The notes beneath the pieces are model-generated. The model was not told where the DNA came from and searched no databases. It was given only the letters and a program-made list of their open reading frames with translations. 60,000 bases of DNA from Membranipora membranacea (taxonomy: Eukaryota; Bryozoa; Gymnolaemata; Cheilostomatida; Membraniporidae), in the NCBI GenBank assembly GCA_914767715.1, contig OU612066.1:15073001-15133000 (forward strand). The letters run 5' to 3'. This document shows, one piece after another, positions 10,621 to 28,300 of this stretch (the first letter of the stretch is position 1; every line of letters starts with the position of its first letter). The translations under genes were made by a program, and so were the position numbers.

Positions 10621-12331
10621 CTAGAAGTAGAAAAAATTCCTAAAGATAGCCTCACCGGGGTACCAGGGGTACTTGGCCATGTTTAAAGCCTTGCCTTCAC
10701 CCCATCTTGTTGACGAGACATCAAACTCATCTATGGTAGCTACACCCAGCTGACCAGGAGCAGTTGAGGCTATGAGTCCTGGGCTAGCACTCTGTGCTTT
10801 CCAAATGTATCCACCACATGGCATATCAGCGCACCATTGTTTCACAATGTACCAATGTCCAACAGTAAATGTTGTAGCAGGTCCTACAAATGTTCCGTTA
10901 AAATCACCTCCTAATGTGTATCCTGAGGAAAAGAAAGAGAAAAACGATAAAAGATACAGCTAAGAATGGTTCTAATCCCTGTGGGAGCACAGTAGACTCA
11001 GGGATTTCTTGTTTCTTAGTCAAGTTGCTTGTTTTAATGATTCATAAAGTCCATTTGAATTATGGTATCATAATAATTTTTTTATTATTTATTATATAAT
11101 TGCGATTATTGAATTTGGGTCAAATTAAATTGAATGGCCAATTTAACCAAGCTCATGACTGATTATCATCTAGGAAAAGTATTCACTATATTATTTTTTT
11201 ATTTATTTTTTACTTATCATATGTGCATATATTAAAATGTTTGCTAAAAATGCAACAAGTGGCTAGTTAGATAGTTGAAACTAGAGTTGTGATATTAATA
11301 TAACATATATATATTATATATTACAAATGTTTATGTTTATGGAAATTCACAAACCTCCCAAATCTTTCACTGTGAGAACCCATCCTGCATTAAGTACTTT
11401 GAATCCACCTGCAGGAAAGTCACTCTCTCCTGTTAGAACTACAGCCCTTTGATTCCCTCTACCATTGATCTGGATGAGCTTTAGATCTAATCGTTCTGGA
11501 TCAGACGCCGGGTCAGGAAGACCAAACCTAGTCCTAAAGAGATCCAATGCCTCCTGCTTGAACGCATCTTTCATAGATTGCGTGTAATTAAGAAACTGTC
11601 AAAAATGTGTGAACGGTTAATATAATCAGTGACTTGATGGAACTTACACACAGGTATTACTTTGTGCAAATTACCTCACGTTACTCAACGTCAGGAAGGT
11701 TGGAGATATCCAGGGAAGATTTGAGGCTACATCATATGCGATACATCATACATCAACTTGAGAAAAAGTTTTGAATACTGATCGTGCAAGGCAAAAAAGC
11801 AAAGTGGTCTAGGCGGGAAGAGGCGGGACAAGGCGGGGCATTACACTTATTAGCCAATTGGTTTGCTTGACACCAGTATATATCAATTATTCAATTAATC
11901 ACCGTTCACCTGTGCTTTAAATGCCTTAAAGCAAAAGGTATAGGTCATGAAGAATAGCCTCAAAACCAATGTCACCAGTTGAATTCAAACAGATTTTGTT
12001 TAACATGCTGTTGGAAAAAATTTCATGCTACAAAAATGCAAATTATGTTAACATTTTTTTCCAGAACATTAGAACTAATTGAAAAAATGAAAAAGCACAT
12101 TGGAACAATAACAAAACAATAATTCTTAGTCCTTATAGTAATCATGTCACTTGCCTCATCATAGAAGTGGTTGCCATCAAAACTGTAGAACGGCAGAATT
12201 CCACCGAACGTTATGACAGCAATCTTCTGGTATAGTCCAGGAGCTGCAGGGTTACACGTTTGGGCTCCTTGGGCTACTGCACATCCTACTATTCCGAGGA
12301 CTAACAGCAGTAATATTATCAGGGCCTTCAT
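10621..12331 (-). CDS. Secreted protein of unknown family (paralogue 2), 3 exons, 239 aa
   Basis: On the minus strand, exons 12,331-12,155, 11,595-11,355 and 10,922-10,621 join in frame to 239 codons. It starts with a signal peptide (MKALIILLLLVLGIVGCAVA) followed by TCNPAAP, and shares with the plus-strand gene FKQEA.DLFRTRFG, RAVVLTGES, the WCADMPCGGY motif and RWGEGKA.N.AKY. It has fewer sequons. The first intron appears to begin with GC (GATGAG then GCAAGT), where the paralogue has GTAAGT. The two genes converge, and their identical exon phases indicate an inverted duplication. Function unknown. Confidence 0.85.
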
Positions 12332-12659
12332 CTTTCCTATAAAAAAACATTATTCAACACTAAAATCATCGCTCTATAAATCAGTTTTATTTGTTTATTT
12401 ATTGAGGTTTTCTAAAAGCTTATAATAAAAAATAAAATAATAAAAATAACTTGTTGACCTTGTTGATAACTTTATACCAAGACCCTTGAGACATCACCTC
12501 ACACAGAGATTTCCTTTTACGTGACATATATATCATATAATAATATAATATAACATAATATTTACAATTGTTTGTAAAAAAAACGCTTCATTTCTTTAAA
12601 CACTGATCTGCAATACATTGATAAAAAAGCTGGTAAAGTGAACAATTCAATTCTGACTT

Positions 12660-12800
12660 ACAGTTTTCGTTTTGTCATATAAGCCTTCCTCAGTCGCTCA
12701 CCACCAGGCGTAGAGTGAGATGGTGGACGGAATGTGACTTTAAAACCATTTTCACTCTGCTCATATACAAAATATGAAGTCTTGTTTGATTGGTTAGCCT
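12660..12800 (-). promoter_or_regulatory. Promoter and untranslated leader exon of paralogue 2
   Basis: On the minus strand, a CCAAT-containing stretch and GTATATGA (12,761-12,768) precede a leader that ends at AAAACT with a GTAAGT donor (12,661). The leader intron ends at TTTTTTATAG before GAAAG-ATG at 12,331. Alignment with 5,680-5,816 shows a shared CAAACA.GACTTCA, AAAGTCACAT and GAGGA. A 48-codon open frame across it (starting MEANQ) is taken as chance. Confidence 0.55.
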
Positions 12801-13184
12801 CCATCACAAACGTCAGAAGTGATTAATTATTTGATTGTAACCCTTATTGCAGATAATATAATCTTTTCTTTTTTGTAAACTTTTTCAGTCGTGAAATATT
12901 GATTTTTGCTCATAGGTTTAAAAAGTTTTTTTATAGCTATGCTCTTGTTGCACTGCTGTGAAGAGAAATTCTTGACAACATACAAGGGGTCTTTTTTTCA
13001 CTGATGTTGCATTATCTGATTGGCTATGATTAATATGATTTCACAAGTTTTCTTTTACATATTAGAATTGTTGTACATGATGATGATGAGATCAGAACTG
13101 TAATAGTGTGAGGTCCAAGAGAGTCACCACAATAAATTATGGTATAGGAAGATGATAGTATGTATAAGTAGTTCATAGTAATTT

Positions 13185-13300
13185 CGTTGCCCCTTAGGGC
13201 TGTGGTGGGACTCTTGGAGCTTAGGCTATATCAATGCTGTTCTCATTGTTGGGTGCAACTTGCAATAACTCTTGTATATACAAGAAACTATATTAAGTCT
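13185..13300. repeat. Partial copy (unit D) of the duplicated module
   Basis: Contains GACTCTTGGAGCTTAGGCTA followed by TGCTGTTCTCATTGTTGG, matching 3,480-3,530. On the minus strand it reads LQVAPNNENS, a stop, then APRVPPQP. Decayed. Confidence 0.5.
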
Positions 13301-15423
13301 GAGAAAATAACTTAACTTATCCTTTATCTACTGAATACAGAGTTTTTACCTCATTCCCAAGATGCGACTTTATGGGTTTCACATGGATTTTATGATAATA
13401 CAGCCCAAACAGGATACCATATGGACTGTTAGCATTTAATAGGTGGGATTTTGCGACATTGATTTGCGTAATAGCAATGGTGTTTTCATCACTCTGCAAT
13501 CCACAGTGCAGGAGCAGCTTTGAACCAGATTTTGGGCTTCTCGTTTTTATTTTTTTGCAGCTGCCTACTACTTGTTCAGTGGTCTAGGGGAAGAGGTAAT
13601 CCATGAAATAAGAACAGCAGAGAAGATCTGCTGTAGCCATAGTCTACATATTATCCAAAGCAATATATAAACCTAACATGATGGTCAGCCAGCACCATGT
13701 CACATATGTATGTATGTATATATTTATGTACAACACCTGCCTGTGAGAAGCCTGGAATCATACTGTCAAAATCTGAGGCTCCATAGTGGGCATTGATAAA
13801 AAAAATCTTCCAAGTTACAATCTGATATTTATTATTTTGCTCGCTTCAACATAATATAGCAACAAAAATGTGAAGAAAACAGTGCTATGCATCAAACTTG
13901 AATTTGTGATTATACTATTTCACCCCTGGTTCTTCTCAAACAAAGAATTGTGAGTTGGACCAGGGAGGGTGGGATATCCTGGTTGGACTGAAATCTGAGT
14001 TGGATAAGTTCTGTATTGTGTTGGATGACTTTGAGTACAGCTACTCTGACCTGAATGATTACAGTATATTATTATTACCTGAAAATGTGAAGTGCCAACT
14101 GCCAGCAATCTCACCCACTATATGACTACATACCAAATCCCACCACTGGCAGGGATCATCGGAAACTTGTACATCCTCCCCACAGAACTGCACTGCTGGG
14201 ACGAAGTTCATTCTTTAAATACTATATGAGATATTTTCCAAATCCAAATCACTTTTTAGCCTTTGCTACTCCGTACAATAGCACGCATCTAATACATGAT
14301 CTTATTCGCCTGTTCATTTTAGTGGTAATAAAGTTAACAATATATAATATGTTATTCTAAGATCAAAGATATCATACCATGCTTATTGATTCTTTCATAA
14401 AAAGCCTGAAATTAATAGATAATGCCTAATTTTGATGTCCATGTAGTCTGAATAAATCGCAATGTAATCCCAAGTCTAGAACCTGCCTTTTTCACAAAAC
14501 ATTTGTACTGATTCACTTTGCTCCACTATTTATTCAAAGGCCAAGAATGATGTTCCATGTTCCATTTTAATCAATAAGAAAAGGAAATTCGATAGTTTAC
14601 TCACTCTTTGAGCAGCTATTTTAATTTTTACTTCAAAAATGAGCAGTTTAATGTCAAAATAAATTGAACACAAATGATTCACATTCACAGAGGATAACTA
14701 GTTTTACTTCTTATCATAGCTGTTAGCTGTCAAAGTAAATCCTTCACTCACTATAATGATCGGGAATTCAGCAGTTTATAAAATCTTTCACATTTTCTGA
14801 AAAAAAAGAAGAGAAAGCATAAAGCTCTGATTAAAAGAAGGGTAATACTGACAACATACAAACATGTTCTAGTTCTTGCAAGGATTTCTTGAAATCCTTG
14901 GTTCTTGTCACATGAATTTTCCCAAAATAAACAAGATACGCATATTACCACATTGTGATATTTCAATAGATTATAATTATGTGATTACTATACCTGCTCA
15001 TGGCACATTTGCAACTGGCGACTTCAATCCTCTGCTTCATTCGGACAAACTATTTGCTCCCATCAGGGAGAATGCCCTGCTCCCATCCACTGTAAAAGTA
15101 AGAAGGTTTCTTTTGCTTTACATGTAATCCTGATTGAAAACTGGTCTAACATTCTACAAACAATATCCAAAAAACATTGATCATTTAGGGAGATGCAGCC
15201 TCGATCAAAAGTATCTACCAATCGTCATAGCAGAATATCTAATCAAGAAAATACCAATTATCACAAATCTAAAACCAATGACAGCCTTAATGTTATTATA
15301 AGAGGTGTTGTATTGATAATAACTATTCTATCCGAACATTTTATTGTTGCTATCACATAAGGATAAGCGTTAACTTTACCTTGAACGGTGATTATTAATT
15401 TGAAGTTGTGCGCACCACACAAG
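13300..15423. other. Intergenic, no convincing gene
   Basis: AT-rich. Part of it (13,835-14,000) duplicates 7,855-8,060. An open stretch on the plus strand around 14,990-15,090 looks mildly coding but has no acceptor or partner exon I can defend. The 3' UTR of HENMT1 must lie at the right end. Confidence 0.4.
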
Positions 15424-19964
<4,541 letters not shown>

Positions 19965-22372
19965 ATTTGTAAGTTTTCTTCAAAGACCCAACAACAACAA
20001 CGTGATAGATAAGGTTAATCAGTTTCTAATGATGAATGATGATAGGTCCCACCAGTGATAAATGAACTGTAAGTGATACTAAGAGAGTAAGCCAGCAGTT
20101 TGAGTGCTAGATGGGTACATGCTTTAGCCACCAAGCCATTATCATATCTATTTTCTATACTCATTTTTATTTATTGACACACACAGTGAGTGTGACACAC
20201 TAGCTCACAGTGACAGTCACTGTCTCACAGTGTCTGTGTATTTTTTTTCTAGTTAGTACTCACTGTATATCAAGTCTGTTGTGTTAAATTTACTAGCTAG
20301 CTAGAGTTTTTTGATGTGGCAACAATTTGATATTACTTCTGTTAGTAATATTTCCTTATGCAATAGAATATAGATTGTAAGATTGTACGATTCCTGAAAT
20401 GTGAGTTTTTTCATCTGCAAGCAAATTGCTTGTTGACCTTGACATAATAACAAGACTCCGGATGTATTGTAGTCTTAACTACTACGAGCCAATCGTACTA
20501 TAGCATGTCGGACATTATAGGTCGACCTTATGTCCGTTTTCCTTAGGGGTCAACAAGGTGACTACTACACACAGAGGAAGTTGACTTTAACTACATGAAT
20601 TGTGTGTGACAGTTGTTCAATTATTATGTGAGTGATAGTGTTGTTCTGAACTGAACCCTCAAGGAGTTTGAGCTCTGTCTGGATAGGATAGGTGAAGAGA
20701 GCTGAAGCAAGGACTATAAGTGACTGATCAAGGTATTAAAGGCTATAATATAACTATAATATGGTAATGTATATAATAAATATATGTTGTTGCCCAGGCC
20801 AGTGAATCTTAGTTAGTACTGCCCAACTTAACACTTACATTTTAACACAGAAGTGAACTGGTTGTAGAGGTGAAATTGCTAGCTTCCATTGCTTCTTCTG
20901 TCATCTTAAGATTAGTTCTAGTAGTACAAGGCCCTTTGTCCTAGTTGATTAGATCAAGGATTGTTATCATAATCATCATTATTATTGGGCTGGACTGAGG
21001 TTGCACTCACAGTCCTCTTGTCCTTCCAGTTAGTTGTTGACTGTGGTTTATATTGGACATCACTAAAACTAGAAGGGGGCCATTAGAAGTGCTTAAAAGC
21101 CATAGGGCCCATATAATGTTGGAAGTACTCCTTGACGCTGGCAAGTGACAATGACACACACTTTAATTAGTGTAGGTCACTTGCCATCAATAATATCCGC
21201 CCTTGCTAATGATACTCGTCACTGTGGAAACAGTAAGGATGAGGTCAATCTAAGATATCTGGACTGGAACTTGTATTTCCAGCATAGCATATGTCTTTTA
21301 TGAGAGGAGATCCTCTTTTCCCCAGCCGATTGCTCAATGCTTGATCATTATGACTTGTCGAGGGCCTTTGTGCCGACGAATGCGCCCTATCACCAAGTAT
21401 CAACATTTAGAACTTGTTAATCCTATGTTGAGTTGGTACCTTATACATAGGAAATAGTATCAGCATTCCAGCCATAGCTATTGGTGATCTGCATGTGGAC
21501 ATTCTGCCGTTACTCGCAACTGTGTCAATCAAAGTGTAAGAGGGTGGATATACCAATGAACTCCGGGGGGGTTTTACTTTGCCATCGTAATATTTTGATG
21601 TTCCCTACAAAGTTTGTTGATACCCCAATATCGACCAAGGTACAATTGTTTCATACATATAAGACACTGAATATCATCGCATCCATAGGCCTGTATATCA
21701 ATACGGTTTTATCATTGCTGTCAAGAGTGAAAGCCAGGGTTTATTAAGATGACTTGATAGGTGGAGTTTACTTTCTAACAATCTATATGTTTTTACTCCT
21801 GTCCTCTTCATTCCCAGCATAAAAAAACACACAACGTCACATAAAAGTACCGTAATTGAAGCATTCCTGAAGCATCCTGGGCCCAATTTGGCTTGTAGCC
21901 AATTGACCTTCCATTTTATTGCCTTGATGTCCCCAGTCTCCCTAATGATGGGTTTCATTCACCACACCCATAAAATTTACTGTTATAACCACTTCTGAGT
22001 CATAATGCTGCTACTCTAGTGGCAATTATCAGCATTTTACGCTTATTATTTATGATAATTGCTACTAAAATGGCCTCTTCATTTCCACACTATGATATTG
22101 AGTCAGACCGCTATCTAGATTGGTGAAGATGTTCCTGTATCATACTTGTGGTACTTTGAATGTTTATCTTGCAATTTTGTTTGCTTGGACTTTGCATATA
22201 TAAACCTGATCTAAATTAGCTGGGAATTGAGGGATGGTAAAACAAACATTTTCTCCTTTGCAGATATATATTGCAGCAAGCGGGTTGGATAGACTCAGAC
22301 AGCCGAATCATTATTTGAGTCAACTTATCTCTACCGCCGTCTGAGATGTAGCCTAGTGGTGCATTAGTCAAC
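19965..22372. promoter_or_regulatory. Divergent intergenic region between HENMT1 and the adaptor gene
   Basis: The two start codons face away from each other across 2.4 kb, so both promoters must lie here. I see no strong TATA box close to either start, and both genes may have untranslated first exons. The stretch around 20,170-20,245 is rich in short CACAGTGAC/GTGTCTCACAGTG repeats. No further gene seen. Confidence 0.4.
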
Positions 22373-25300
22373 ATGGAGGTATTATCCATCGCTGTGATCG
22401 CCATTGTCTCCGTCCTAGTGGTACCGTTCTTCATCATCTTATGTGCTGACGCAAAAGACAAGTGAGAATCTTTAAAATTCCTTGTCACTTTTTGTCACCT
22501 CACAGTATATTCTGATTGACTTCATTATGTCATATTGCTTAACTCACATCATTGTCCAGTTTTCACTGTTCATTGATATACTAAATGTGTGCCAAAATAT
22601 TGGGTGTATTTTCTTTTAGTGCTGCAGTGCCAGAAAAAAAGTGGGTACCATTGTAGCATCTGTAAAATTTCACAACAACTTGTCACCCCAGTGCCACTGC
22701 CTCTATATTTAGAAGCAAGCTAGAGCTAGATGTTTGTTTTGTCTATGGCAGTGACTGTGTTATCTCATATCAAATAATCATTTACAGCATGAGAAACCCT
22801 GTCACTGCTCACTATAACCAAAGCTTCTTTTAATGCCATGGATAAAAAATAGAATCCAAGAGGAAAGGTATTGCCCTTCAAATTGATATGTACTGATCAC
22901 TGACACGATATAAAAAACCTACAAGGCCTGATCGGTCCTTTTACTTGCACTGGTATGAGCTAATGATTGCAACTGTTGGCATGTCACATCTCCCTTGCAA
23001 GCATAATTATATTTATTTCTTTTTTTAGTGATGATGATGAACCCAAACTGCAATCCTTAAAGAAGAAGCAGTCTTCTGCCAAACCTTTAAAAGATTCGGT
23101 GAAAAGAACTTCTACTCGTTCTAATGGTTCTGCAAAGAGAGCTGTAAGTGAAGCAAAATTTTACTATTGGAAATTTTGTGATCGACATAATGGGTTATTG
23201 CTTATTTTCTGGGGGGGGGGGTAAAAGTCTGGGGGGCTCAGACTAGTTATTGCTGGGTTTAGTAGAATTAGACTCAGGGATCTCTCTAACTCTTTAGTTA
23301 GCTAGATAATAAACTTGTTTAGTCATTGCCACTGATTCAGCAATCAGAATAATGCATGTTGTGAGGACCTAACTAATAATGAAGATTGTTTGCATTATTA
23401 ATGAGCACTGGGCTCATCAAAAATTAGCAGAAGGCGGCCTGATACATTAATGGCCTAAAGTAAATTAGTCATAAGTGAAATCTCTGTGTAGCTATACCCT
23501 CAAGGCATGTGCAAGTTAACATCTAATGAGCTTGATAAATACTAATTCTCGAACTTCATGTTGATCAAACTATATTCCATTTTACAGAGCAATGGTGGTG
23601 CTAAGGTAAAGGAAGACACAGTTATAGCCAATGGTTCAGCCATAGAGCCGGGCTATGAGGAGGTGTCCGCACAGGGTACTGTTAATACATACGAGGAACC
23701 TCAGGCTGTTGTGACTGTTGAAGCTGGAAACAGACTTAGTAATGGCCTTACTCCAAATGGTAAGCCTTGTGTAGAAGCTTTGATCTCAGTTTAACGCAAA
23801 TAAATATTACTACAAGTGTGGAATATCTTCAAAAGCTGGTCTGGCTTTGTAACTTTTTGTGGTTTCTGTCCACAATGTACAGTAGATTTATCTGCAGGCT
23901 AAAGTTTTGATTGCAAGAGAGATGCTTGTTTTACCTGATTCAGCATTTCCTGTATTGTGGTTGGCGTTGGAAGCTCTTCTTATTTAAAATAAGTGGGATT
24001 TTTGTGGATTCAATCGATTTTGATGTGTGGTGGCCATTAAGGAAATTGTATTCATGTTTTATAGCTGTAGTTTCAATTATACCTGTACTGTTGATGTCAC
24101 ATGTCTCTTTTCTGGCACTCATCACACAGTCAATAGATTATATGGAAGGCTGCAGTGTAGAGAAATAGCTCTGAAGTGCAGCTCAAACCTGCTGTGACAT
24201 ATCATTTCTTTATACATTGGGTACATAAAAAGTATCAACAATGAAACAACTTGCATTGCCTGTCGGTAATCATTGCAATATTGCTGCATGCTCATTGCCT
24301 TTCAGATGATAGAATATGTGGCTGTTAATCTGTCATTTGACTTTATTTGATGTTCCTCTTCTGTTCCAGGTCGTCCCGCTAGCTCTGGTTCAGCTACTAT
24401 CGTAAATGAGACATCGCCGAGCAGTAAGAGAAGTTCTCGAGCTTCCAGTGGACATGTCAGAAACAAGTCACAGGACCGAGCTCTACCAGATATACCCGGC
24501 ACAGGCAGCGCGAGGTATATCTGTACACAATATTTGAAAGAAAAATACAGTGTTCGTCACTCTTGATGATTCAGGGACGAATTGTTGGTCCGTTCAGCCT
24601 AGTCTTAGCCCCCAAGACTCTTGCCCAGTCTGACGGTCCCCGGCTTAGCTTAACTAGAATAAAATTTGTCAAACCCATGAGGTTTTAATCGAGTGGAGCA
24701 CACCGCATTATGCTGTGAAACCAATTTGTTTTTTTTGGATCCGACTTTCACTGATCCAATGGGCTGCAGAAAGCAGGTTGTCGATCAACTTCATTCCAGC
24801 TGTTAATATAGTTAAGAGCTATATAAAGTTCATTTTACTGACAACAATAGCACTGATGACCCCTCCAGGACTTAGCTGTCAATGTGCTTCTCTCTTTCTG
24901 TTTTCTCTATCCTGTCATATAATTGATGAGGTTTTCTTGTGGGTCATTAAATCTCCATCTAGTTTTATAGTTTGATCCCTCAGGGCTTTTTGCAAGCTGA
25001 GGGGTAATTTCCCTTCGCTATTTTATCTAAATCTTAATTTAACAGCGTTAGAGAAGTGCAATTCAACACACTTCCTTCTAATATTTAATGCTCAGCCAAG
25101 GCATTGCAGTTTGGGCAGCGATGCAGAATCATGTTTCAGTTTGCTCTCGATCAAGAACAAAAAAGCTTATCATGCAAAGAAAAACTGCTTTGTATTATCG
25201 TTGCAGTGTAAAAGCTGTCCACTTTCTATCAGCTATCATACTTCCTTCTTCTTGGGCCAACTGTTGGCTGTAAATCACTAATCTATAACTAGCTAAGCAG

Positions 25301-28300
25301 CTGACCTTAAAAGTCTAATTCGATAAGCTGTATTTACACTGCAGCTGTTATCAGAAGCCTTTTAGCTAACATCCATGTTGATAAGTAAAAGTGTAAATTC
25401 TATAAACTCGCAGCGACCACTCACATTTGTCATAGTTTTCAATCAGATGTTACTGAAAAATGGACAAACATCATTGGCTAAGATTAAAGGCCAACTCATG
25501 CTTCCAAATATAATCGGAAGCAGAAGTTGCCGATTATCTATATGTCTAATTATAAATCGTCATACTACCTCTGTTTGCACTGGGCAACTAACGAGATCTG
25601 TGTTTGCTTTTAGACTCGTTCAAAACTAGCCTTGTCGCGCAGCCACGAGTTTTGGTTTGTTTTGTTCGGCGCCAGGCGTGGCTGCCAGGCGTGGGACGAC
25701 AGTTTGGGGGATCAAACTAATTGTGTAGCATTGTTGAGACCAGTCGGAGAATTGGAATGGATGTTTATTGGTTCAGCACCTATATATGAAAATATGAAGA
25801 AACAAAAATTTTATCCTGACATATTTTAGACACTCTGGACACTCAGCGAGTGGTGAGCGCTCACCGTCGACTAAACAGAGAGCGTTACCAGACATACCCG
25901 CGGGTGAGGACGGTGTCTACGACCAGCTGGAGAGGAATCTACCTCCTCATCAGATGAAGGCAAAATCGTCGGAGTCAACATCCGTTAAAAATAAACCACC
26001 TAAAATGGTTATTCAGGTAAGTGGTTTCCTTATAAAAATATCCAATCCTGATAAAAAGAAATCTCGCATAGTATGTATATTGTGAGTTGTAGATAAGAAC
26101 GCTATTGCTGTATCATGTTACTAGTATAGGGAGTGTACACAGTTACATCATCTGCAAAGCTGATGTCATTATGACCCTGCAGTAATACCAATACAGTAGC
26201 CTGCATACATACTGTGTGACAATGTCAGTATCCTAACAAGGGCTTACGCTTGAAAAAAGAAATCCATTACAAATCTAGTACACTATTCATAAGAATTCTT
26301 TTGAAGGGCTAGCGCTGCTATATGTGATACTTAGATGACTCATGCCTTATGTGACATAATAGTTGACCAGTCATCACCTTTGAAATCCAAGATGAATACA
26401 TGTTTTAGCAGTTTGCAATAAAGTAAAGTATGTCATTACATCCTTATAAATATGGCTATTATACTTGTGGATGTGTAATATTCTTTTCTATTCTGTAATA
26501 TTCCTCACTTCTCAAGTTTTAATTGCTGAGTTTCGAGTCACCTTTTGCTTTGAAATCACTATTCCAAAACTTGAGCCACTCAATGAAAGACCCATTCCTG
26601 AAAATGGCGGCCAGATGTTTGTAAATGGGATTCTGAGTTAGATCCCTATAGATTGGGCTGCACAAGGAAGTAGGATCAAAGCTTTCTCTATGTCGTCATA
26701 TGATATGCTTGGTTGTCAGTTTATAAAAATAGGTAGACAGGCACTAGAGATTGCATCATGATTTATAAGCATCAATCTCTCTGCATGAGGACTCCTAGCT
26801 CTCATGACCGAGGCCAATCGTATTAATCTACCACTTCACCAATAACTACATAAATCCAATCGAAATTATAAAGACATATATATTCATATAACTGACCGCT
26901 CTGTCTCATATTCAGGATGAAGATTCAGGATCTCTTGATATGATCGAACCAGACGAAGTGACCAGAAGTTCTGTGTTCATATCTCAAACAGAGCCTGATG
27001 CTCTTTACTCATCTGTCACCGGTGAAGGCGAGGGAGAAGGTGAAACCCCGCCTGCAGAGCCAGCAACTGAAGTTAAAGCTCAGCTTAGCGTCAAATCTAA
27101 GGTACTAATTTGCATCATGCCTGTGCCCACTCTAGTTTTGCTTATTTCTGTACTTTAAAACTCATCATACCATCAACAAATAAAGCTGTCACATAAAGGC
27201 CTGCTAAGTTTGACTTCACAAGCGGGCGTGCATGAAACTGTATCGGTAGGGTTCCGAAGAAGTGACACTCTGCTACCCAATGAGTGATGCCTACTTGTTC
27301 CATCCCCTCCCAATGCAATGTGCACAAAAACTTTCAGTTACTAATAATCAAATTGGTCTATCATGGAGTAGGGGATGTTGTTTTTCTACAACCTTGTTGT
27401 TGAAATGAGCTGCAAAGCCAGTGGCTATTTGTGGCAATGCGATTTCACTGCCTCTGGATATCAATTTCGAATCTTGCATAATATTTGATTGTGATTTAAT
27501 ACTCTGGTGGTATAGTGGCTAAGTTTGGGAGGGATTATCTCTTATATCTTATCTCTTAGTGACAAAGCTGGAGGATGGGCTTATCTATTTAATATTATCA
27601 TTTTAGCTCAGTCAAATGTTTGGAATGCCTCGCCCTACTAATGCTGTGGCATGTTCCTTGTTTACTCTGAATATAGATAATGTGTGGCTTTTTCTGCCAT
27701 GTTTATTTCGACTTTTCGTCTGATAAATAACAACCCTGAGCTTATTTTCCTGCATGATTTATAGGTGAAAGCACCTTACAGTAAAGTGAAGAAAGGAAAT
27801 AAAACAGAGGGGGGTGAACTACTGTCTCCTGACAGTGATCAATCACCACCAACACCGCCACAGGTTTGTGGTCTACTTTGTAAACTAATAAAATACCTAA
27901 TTTTTCACCATGTGAGGGAACTAAGTTTAGAGGTTATTTTTCTTATCAACAGCATGCAAGATAGGTTAAGGCAATGTATGCATCATGCATGTAACTAATG
28001 CATTCCGGATATTTGATCTTTTCTCTAATGTCAAAACCTTTGCAGCTTATAAGCGCTTTGCTTTTTGCAGTATTACAAGACAGCTGCTCAAAGCAGACTG
28101 CAATACCACTCCACATATCCTTCCTCTTCATATAAAAACAGGATTCCGTTAGACTAAGTTTGTTCCAGCTTGCCTGCATTCGAAATAACTTCACCACCCC
28201 CTCCCCCCCACTGATCAGACAGCTTATCAGTGGAAGGAAAGCGAACCTGAATACAGGCAAACTTGATCAAACTTGATCTGGTATTCTTCTATTCCCCTGC

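Noticed and set aside
12659-12805. A 48-codon minus-strand open frame starting MEANQSNKTS
   Set aside because: It overlaps the stretch homologous to the untranslated leader and promoter of the plus-strand paralogue, which has no such frame, and a splice donor lies at its end.
14985-15105. Plus-strand coding-looking stretch (TFATGDFNPLLHSDKLFAPI)
   Set aside because: Open for only about 60 codons, no defensible acceptor or partner exon, and no recognised motif.
27500-27530. tRNA A-box-like TGGTATAGTGGCTAAG
   Set aside because: No B box at the right distance, so not a tRNA or a clear SINE.
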